The position numbers and the translations under genes were made by a program. A DNA stretch of 64,000 nucleotides from Glandiceps talaboti (taxonomy: Eukaryota > Hemichordata > Enteropneusta > Spengelidae). Positions within the stretch are counted from its first letter, which is position 1. Each line of letters starts with the position of its first letter. Below, one piece after another: positions 55,800-64,000 of the stretch. The stretch is from the NCBI RefSeq assembly GCF_964340395.1, contig NC_135562.1, positions 12,534,543 through 12,598,542 on the forward strand, in the 5' to 3' direction. The notes beneath the pieces are model-generated. The model was not told the DNA's origin and ran no database searches. It saw only the letters and a list, made by a program, of their open reading frames with translations.

Positions 55800-57900
55800 T
55801 GTCGTGGTTTTAATTTTGCAAGTATTTTACATTATTTATATCCAATTTAGTCCATGAGCAGACCCTGAGTTTTAGCCCATTGGTACCAAAATAAGGTACC
55901 AAATGAAACATTACTTTTCTAAAACCACTTTTTCTGTAGATTTCAAAAATCTGTATTTGGTAGCTTTCTAGTAGTAATATTCATTAAACAAATTCAATTT
56001 CAAATACACAAATAACCATATACATTTTTGTCGTTTATTCTTCATTCCTACCTATACATACAATATTTTACAATGTTTTTGAATATTAATAGCTAATTAT
56101 TGGTTTAACGATCACAGACAAAGGGCATTGCTTTTCAACATAAATACCTCGTATTTCTATTTTACATCTATTTGCAAGTTAATTACAGATCATTGTTGAA
56201 AGCACAATATATAGAGAATTGCCTATCAAATCATCTGCGTACACAAAAAGTGTAGTTAGCCGTTGAGGGCGCCCACTTCTTGGACCAATGTGTACTACCT
56301 GTAGTCTATGGTGTCTTTAAAATATTTTGCATTCTATTGTCCTGCTAAAGCCATGATAAAGAGCACAGTCGTCCAAGTCACATGTGCATGTCAGGGGATC
56401 CCTCTCCAAGGAATGTGTACAAAGTAATAAGTGACAAAAAGATGAACAAATCGGTATAAGCGAATAGATAAAACTAAGATATACCATGGGATTACACATG
56501 ATGCCTGAAAAACACAAAACTATTGAATTTTAGTGTCAAACTTTTGCTTGTAAGTACCTCAAACGCATGTGCAACAGAATAGGCATAGTACGCAACACAT
56601 GATCATTTAATGACGTAAAAAGTACTTGGGTATATGCAAATAGATTTAAATGTCGGGAAATGGCATCGGAACCCAAATATTAGCTAATTTTCACCAATAT
56701 TCAAGACATCAACTCTATAGAATACACTTGACATGTATTTGTGGGTCTAATGACCATATTTAAGATGAGACATAATTCATTTGTACTTCATAATATAGCC
56801 ATAGCGAATAGCATAGAAATGATACCTGTAGTTGTTCATAGATACCAGCATATTGCTGTTTTTGATATGAACCATACTACGTTATACTTTATCAAGTCAT
56901 TGTGAAATTTGCATATATCAAAAAGTAAATTGACGTGCATATGTCCCATATGATATGTCACTTTTGTGACAGCCAGATAAAAAAACACCCAGTCACATCG
57001 CCTTCAGGCACAAAACAATAAAAACAACAACAACAATGCGACGCTACACATACATAGTTACATCAACATGGTTTGTATAAAGTTGTAGACATATATTGTG
57101 ACTGTCATAAAAAGTTTGCCGAACATCTACCGTCATCATCAGCTGCAGAGTAAACAGTGAACAAATACAGCTCGTTTGGACAAATCACCTTTTGTACAGC
57201 CACAAACGTATCTTAATATGCTAAAACCTCGTAGTTGTACACCACAGTGAAATCGTTGTCTGTTATAATTCTACTATTGATTGAATTTTTAATGACATTC
57301 GACAATGTGATTTTGGAAATCTCACCATGCTTTGGACGTTTTAATCCCTCAGGAACAGCTACCTGTCAAAGCCACTGAAGATTACATATCAACCTTTGAC
57401 TAAAGTCTCGAATTGTGCTGCAACGCCATTTTTTATATTTGCTATTATCGAGTTGCGAACATGGAGTTTGTCATTGATGTTTATAATTGTGAGAATGAAT
57501 AGTAGGTTAATAGTTATAAACTAATATAGTCTAGTCAAAAAAAAAAAAGAATTTGGAAACGAATCCCACATTGTCGCCGATGTCTCGTCAGCTTCCGACA
57601 CACGTGACAATATCCCATTAATTTTGTAGTATACTGTTGTCGATGCAGACATCGGTAAAAACGTGGGATTTGCTTTCAAAAGGGGACGAGAGGTCAATGA
57701 GCGATTTTGGTATAGGGAATTTCGGAAATTACTTTTTTAATTTGGAGATATCGCTGAAGTTTGATTAATTTCGAATATTTAAGCAACTAAGCTAATTAAA
57801 CGACAATGGGGAATTGAATGAACGGATAAATACTGCTGTGAACAGATTCTAAAGTCATTTCAAATTTGGCTTTGACAAACTACGTATACTATATCCACGA
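55800..57900. other. Intergenic, no supported gene
   Basis: Unique AT-rich sequence; the sequence near 57400-57900 is the likely promoter region of the next gene. No exon was supported in it. Confidence 0.5.
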
Positions 57901-57902
57901 AA

Positions 57903-59199
57903 ATGGTTATGGTGTGGTGGTTTAGTGTGGTTATCATTTATGCCTTCTGGGGTCTCTCCCATGCCAACAGTATAGGTGAGTTATATACTTTAATGTAACA
58001 AAGCAATAGCAAGACATATAGAATGAGTCAAGCAGACCAAGTTAAGAGAGCTGACAGACACAGTCAACCGAGAAGCTGCAATGAACGATACAAAAACACT
58101 GTATCTACTGGAATACCTAATAACTATTCTGCTAACTATTAATACATGAACCTTTCTTTGTTCCTTCTAAATGGCAATACTATTGGCAAAGACGAAGTAC
58201 CACGACATTGCCATGAGTTACGAGCAATGTTGGAATCTGTACGCGCTGAAGAAATGGACTATATATTCGCTAATGTGGATCTTAAATGTCATAAAGACGG
58301 ACGCTTTGAAAGCATGCAATGTTCACATGGAATATGTGCATGCATTACACCATATGGTAACGTTATTGCGAGAACCTTCACTCCTCCAAACAGAGATCCA
58401 CCAATCTGCAAAGGTAGGGTTTTAATGCCTGGGCCGTGATATACAAATAGTTAGTTTAATAGTTGTTTACTTACCAAATAAATCATATTTTCATACATGC
58501 TGCGCAGTAAATTTATTTTATAATTTGTTTTCCAAAAGTAATCTAGCCAGGTTTTTTTTAATGGCAACAGGTTCACGCCCTATCCTTGGCGCTTCTGGGT
58601 GCATACAACACTGAGATTAGGAAAATTCCTCGATGTTTTTCATCTCATCACATGACAATTCTACTCCGTCAGGTGACACCAAGTATCTGTCATCATATCA
58701 TCAGTGGAAATGAAGAAGCGTCCAGGATAGGACGTGAAACTGTTTTCATTCGAATACGAAACAACAGCAAGTCCAGTAGGATAGATTATAATCATAATAC
58801 GTCGTTACCAACTTCATACCTTGATGATTGAGAACATTCATAGACATACATCATATGTACATGTAGTTACATGTATTGGTACCTTAAAACAACATTTATT
58901 ATAATTTTAAAAAGCCAACATTTTGAAACGAAGAAATTATCAAATTAATATTGACATGATACAGTACATTGCATGTCTATCAAAAATGTTTCAGTATAAT
59001 GTAAGCGAGACGGACAGACAGATAGCCAACCAGCCAACCAGAAAGCCTGCCAGACAGCCAGACATACATACATACATACATACATACATACATACATACA
59101 TACGTACGTACGTATGTACGTACATACATGCATGCATGCATGCATACATACATACATACATACATACATACATACATACATACAGATACAGATACACAC

Positions 59200-59252
<53 letters not shown>

Positions 59253-62200
59253 AAGAAAGACAGAAAGGGGGAAAGGGAATGGGGAAAGGGAAATTTTGAC
59301 GTTATAGCTGAATCAAAATGTGTTACAGTTCTACTATAATACACCATATGTGATCACATTGCTTATTAGGCAATCAACATCTCAGTTTTTTGGTAGTAAA
59401 GACTTCACTGCATGTAATTTGTCCCCATTTAGATTTAAAGCCAGGGCAGTGTCCATGGAGCAGATCTGTTGATTCATGTAACATCAAGTGTATAAGTGAT
59501 GCCGAGTGTCCTTCTGATCATAAATGCTGTGATACAGACTGTGGAAAGACATGTGTAGCACCCGTACAAGGTAAATACATGTTTATATTAGCAATGGTTT
59601 CCATGCTTCTTACATACTGAGAACGTAGGTGTATATTTAATTGGCTCTTATTCAGCTGAAGCAATATTTTCCAAAATAAATAAGTGAAAGAGATAACTAG
59701 TAACCATAGGTACTAAATACATGATATAATTATTTCAAAAGTATTGTGAATGTGTGCACACTATCAAATTCTCTTTTCTGCAAAAATTTTGTTCACATTA
59801 TGTTTTTACAATTAACAGCCATAATCATATGATTTTTAAATATTGCGATAAAATGAACACACAAGAAATTATAATTTGTGAATAACTAATTTCAAATGAC
59901 AAAAGAAACACAAGTGTGATGGGTAAGATAACAGTTTTTGATATAGGGAAGAATTTCGACAGTTGAAATGATGATAAAAGGAAGAAATTATGCAAATGTT
60001 ATATAAATGACATGTAAAGATAATTTCCACTATAATTATGGCAAAGAATTATCATTAGCTATACTTTACACATTTTACATGTGTAATTATCCAGAAAATA
60101 TAAATATTTATCATTTGATTGTAATCATATCTGTTTAATGTACATTTCTTGTAATTGTTTTCATCGATGGTAATAGACACCGGTAATTATTATTTTCAGA
60201 ATGTTATCCATCAGAATTTGCCTGTTCTGATGGATTGACTTGTGTTCTTGAGTTTCACATCTGTGATGGATTACCCGATTGCCCTGATGGTGCAGATGAA
60301 CTTACTTGCGGTAAGTCTCAACCTATTTGTCGTTCATGACAGAATACTTGAAACTAATAATGCAACTAGTTATGTAGGAATATGTCTCAGAGGCCAATTT
60401 ACTTGAAAATCAAGGTTATTCATTTTTTTGAAAAATTTGCCATACGGGAACTAGTTCTGAATTGATTATAACAATAATTATAATGGTGTTCACATCTCAT
60501 GGTATTCGAAAGCCATAATGGATTCTAAAATGTTACAGTGTTTATATATATTTTGAACATTTATTTCAAAAATGTGTGTCGTGATCTCAGATATGTTTGG
60601 TTTTTGCCATAATTGTACAACTTTATTTATGTGTTTATTGATATTTTGCAAGGTACATTACAGCAGCTGTGATTTAAAAATTAATTTTAACCAAATTAAA
60701 AATATAATACATAAACTTTCTATTTAAGTAGGACCTCGCTTTGAATGTGAATTTGGACGAATGATACCAATGTCATATAAATGTGATGGTTATCCCCAGT
60801 GTCTAAATAAGGCTGATGAGGGAAACTGTGAGGACTATGAAGAAAGTACATGTGAGTGATAGTTAAAAAATAGTTATATAGAGTGTAATCATTGTGTCAC
60901 GAGGATGACGGATAGATAGTTGTGTAATCTAATACTTTAATTGATTAGATGTACCTCAGCTGCTATCGACACAGGCGTAACACTGGCGGCTTACTTTAGA
61001 TCTGACCAATACTCTGCATGATCTGTGAGATTGATGTCAAATTCTTGTCATCGAACCTTGGTCAACTAGAGGGGAATTGTGAGGTCACATTTTACCAACT
61101 GGTCCATGGGGGACGGTGGAGGTGGGGAGGACCATATTTTAGAAAATGGAAATTGGGAGGTTACATTTTACATTCACTCCTTATTTTTTTTATTTATCTT
61201 TGCCTTATATTTTTATATTTGGCATGATGCCACCACTGCCACTGGTTCAAAATCAAACCGTCATTACATCCCACCACTACCACCATTGTAAAGTAATTTC
61301 ATAACATAGTGAAATGCAGTGAATAAACTGTTATTTGTAGTGTGAGAAGAGGAGAGCAGGTCTCACAGTAGTAAAGGGGAATAGCATTGCATGATACTGG
61401 GGATAATTGTCTGCTCTCCAGAATTCTCCACTTTCTTCCCTTCAAACAAAAGAAAGTGATGTTTAACACTCCTTGTCCTCACCCATGTTGACTAGGCAGC
61501 GAATATCTGGTGTATGGTAAACCAAAGAAATTTGAATACTGTCAATCCTTTACACAAAGTAGCTGGTCGTTTATTGTTATAGGAGTATCACGTGATACAA
61601 ATACATGGGAATACTATCACTTAGGCTGGAGTACTCTTCAGGGAAGATGGAAACGTCAACTGATAATTGTAATGTATAAATCTACCATCATGTGTACTGC
61701 TCTTTGCGATCTTACCCCATTTCTTAAATTATTGAATTCGTGCCATAGTCACAAGACTAGTAACGATAATATACACATACCTAACGTTAAGGCTGATTAT
61801 GACAAGCGAGCATTCTCATTTTAAAATGCAGTTTTATTGAATAATTTACATCATTTAATCAGGTTCTCTCCTATTTTAGATGTTTTTAATATAGAACTTA
61901 AGAAAAATATACCATAATAGAACGTGTTTCGAATTATGGTAATGTATCACCTCGAAAAGCAGTCACATTATGGGTAGCTTTATACAGGAACTTTAGCCTG
62001 CTCACTGTTCTGTGATTTGCAGGATGAGGTCAGTGTAGTTTCCTTTCCATATCAGAAACATCGGCTTCCCTCGTATAATTTACAATAACAAATCGACTGC
62101 TTCGAGTTCAATCTTTACGATTAAATTTTGCACACTTTAATGAAAGGGTTCCATACACTAGTGCAATATAATATTCCAGGTTTGATCGTAGCAGGGACAT

Positions 62201-62277
62201 ATATAGGCGACTCGTTTAATACTTGCAAGACAGTATGTTTCAACACGAGTGCAACACACTAAAAATAATCTGTAACG

Positions 62278-62333
<56 letters not shown>

Positions 62334-63551
62334 CGTTTGTAACCTATACAAACGATATGTATTTTGTAAATAACCACACACAGACGACAATAATAATTAA
62401 AAGTAACCTATTTCTTTTAGTTGAGTGTCCTGGACAATTAAGAGTACCCAAATCTCACGTTTGTGATGGAGATACAGATTGTATAGATGGCAGCGATGAA
62501 ATGGATTGTGGTAAGCGTTTTCATTTAGGTACTAATGACAAAGTTTAACATGTATTATGTACTATACGATTTCATCCTAACACATTCAGTGATAAGGCAC
62601 ATTTGTTGCATGTCATCCAGAAACGTGGACACATGGATAACAAAAGGAGTACTTGTTTGTATTGTTTATGAGTAACACTACTTTACTGTGTCTACCATGC
62701 TTTGATAGTTTCATTATTTGTTATAACTTATCGTATCTGTTAATTAGTGGGCAATATTTGTACGTGGTGTACTCGCAAGCTTACATCTTGCGTCAAAGCT
62801 CGCTTTTGAATCTCTTACCATATGCTAAAACTGGACTAATTATATCTGGGATATAATTTTCAATCAGCCAATCACAATATATTCACTGAACTTACTGTTA
62901 GAATGCCAATAATTAGATATTTTACAGGATAATCAGTGATCGCCGTCATCAATAAGAAGTATAGAAATATGTTGAAATTGTGATCGTCGTTAAGGTCTCT
63001 GATTTTTGGGTGGGGACCCAAAATCAATTTATTTTTATTGTTGTGTGTACAGCTACAAAAGAAACGGTTACCCACAGGTGATGTAATACAGTATTAGGTG
63101 CACGTTATTAAACATTTTCAGTTGCTGCTTTGCGCAAAGATAAATACTAGAACACTACATTTAAATATTTAGCATATAGTATCCAAAAGATAATTAAGAT
63201 CAGCGTTTTCCCTTGTAATTCAATAGTAATTCATTTAATTCACTGTTTGCCCTCATAAAGCCTGTGATAAACCAATGCAAAGTAAGTGTGCTAATGGTAG
63301 ATGTATATGGGAATATACTATCTGTGATGGTTACAACGACTGTGGTGACTGGAGTGACGAAGATAGCTGTGGTGAGTTTATGAGAAGAAAAAAACAACAG
63401 TTTTAAAGAAAAGTGTCAAACTTATTTCTGTCCAATACAAGTTGTACTAATTACGACTATAATATTAACTTGCATAATTATGCTTTATGATTGGTGTTGA
63501 TAAAATGATACCTCAGTACCTCAATAATATGTGTATGTATGTGTGTGACAG

Positions 63552-63602
<51 letters not shown>

Positions 63603-63829
63603 CTGCGACAGTGTATGAGTGTGTATTTCATAGAAATTATTTCCTAACAGTCATTCTGTTGTTAATTTGATCTCTTGATGCAAAATTAAATGTACAACTG
63701 TTAACTAAATTCCGTTTGATGTTACAGTATTGATACCCTGTGACAATGGGGTTTTGATACCAGAGAAGGATCTTTGTAATGGGGACGATGATTGTGGAGA
63801 TAACTCCGATGAAGTGGACTGTGATAGAG
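57903..63829 (+). CDS. Secreted multidomain protein: signal peptide, thyroglobulin type-1, WAP, five LDLa (continues past right edge)
   Basis: Eight exons, every junction phase 1: 57903-57975 (signal peptide [20 protein letters not shown]), 58192-58413 (thyroglobulin type-1: [10 protein letters not shown] ... [13 protein letters not shown] ... CACI, with Ala for the usual Trp in CWCV), 59433-59570 ([15 protein letters not shown] ... [16 protein letters not shown], all 8 Cys), then LDL-receptor class A repeats at 60200-60310, 60732-60851, 62421-62510, 63261-63371 and 63728-63829. LDLa 1 and 4 have six cysteines; 2, 3 and 5 have four. Calcium-site acids (CDG..DC.DGSDE) are good except in LDLa 2 ([13 protein letters not shown]). 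Tg1 and WAP modules commonly inhibit cysteine and serine proteases; LDLa binds ligands. Extracellular or membrane-tethered; the C-terminus is not in the window. No further exon was found between 60852 and 62420. Confidence 0.88.
59064..59255. repeat. (CATA)n and (GACA)n microsatellite
   Basis: CATA array with CGTA and CATG variants, then GATA and GACA. In intron 2 of the Tg1/WAP/LDLa gene. Confidence 0.95.
62279..62335. repeat. (GT)n microsatellite
   Basis: GT run ending in GCGC, in the intron before LDLa 3. Confidence 0.95.
63545..63612. repeat. (GT)n microsatellite
   Basis: GT run in the intron before LDLa 5. Confidence 0.95.
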
Positions 63830-64000
63830 GTAAGTATGACACTAGAGTACGTCCTTGCTCGTGATGATGTTGGTACTTTCAAAACACAACCATGGTGTGT
63901 ATTTGCATGCCACAATACTACATGGAAAATATACCGGTACAGTTATGTAAACATAAAGCCACAAGCAATGGCACAGACGCCAAAATGTTCTAACCGTAAG

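Noticed and set aside
61510-61824. 104-codon plus frame ([18 protein letters not shown]...) between LDLa 2 and LDLa 3
   Set aside because: No LDLa-like cysteine pattern and no matching 1-1 phase splice borders; LDLa 2 and 3 join in frame without it.

Overview
This is a eukaryotic, intron-rich, AT-rich window, not a bacterial one. Real genes are split by GT/AG introns with matching phases, and the space between them is full of microsatellites, MITEs, a SINE and retroelement pieces. Gene content is animal: RNA polymerase subunit RPB6, a GM2-synthase-like B4GALNT, LITAF-domain proteins, and a secreted Tg1/WAP/LDLa protein. An invertebrate deuterostome (hemichordate or amphioxus-like) is my best guess. 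The exact lineage is inference at low confidence.

Layout. 1-16.6 kb (minus strand): a duplicated locus for a small secreted EGF-like protein. One complete copy (exons 11768 to 8061, 140 aa) is reconstructed. A second copy runs off the left edge, and a third signal-peptide exon at 15.6 kb has no companion exons. A degenerate LINE tail and a foldback MITE sit inside the duplicated blocks. 16.9-23.3 kb (plus): POLR2F (RPB6), 5 exons, 130 aa, with a 1 kb repeat element in intron 4. 25.9-27.4 kb (minus): an intronless beta-1,4-GalNAc transferase-like type II membrane enzyme. 29.2-32.5 kb (minus): an unrecognised gene for a probable tail-anchored protein, 4 or more exons. 34.4 kb (plus): a frameshifted terminal fragment of a sigma-class glutathione S-transferase. 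35.5-51.7 kb (minus): LITAF family. LITAF gene 1 has 3 exons (140 aa). LITAF gene 2 has 3 exons (150 aa), with a Penelope-like retroelement in its last intron. An extra first coding exon at 49.5 kb fits gene 2 in phase, and there are three paralogous non-coding first-exon/promoter blocks at 48.7, 51.6 and 53.4 kb. 55.3 kb (plus): a lone protein-kinase C-lobe exon with DFT in place of DFG. 57.9-63.8 kb (plus): a secreted multidomain gene (signal peptide, thyroglobulin type-1, WAP, at least five LDLa) that continues past the right edge. Every domain is a separate 1-1 phase exon.

How the parts relate. No pathway links these genes; they are neighbours, not an operon. The repeated theme is duplication of 5' exons: three signal-peptide exons in the EGF locus and two N-terminal coding exons plus three promoter blocks in the LITAF locus. 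The other theme is exon shuffling of small disulfide-rich domains. Large stretches (for example 5.5-8.0, 38-42 and 46-48 kb) hold repeats only.
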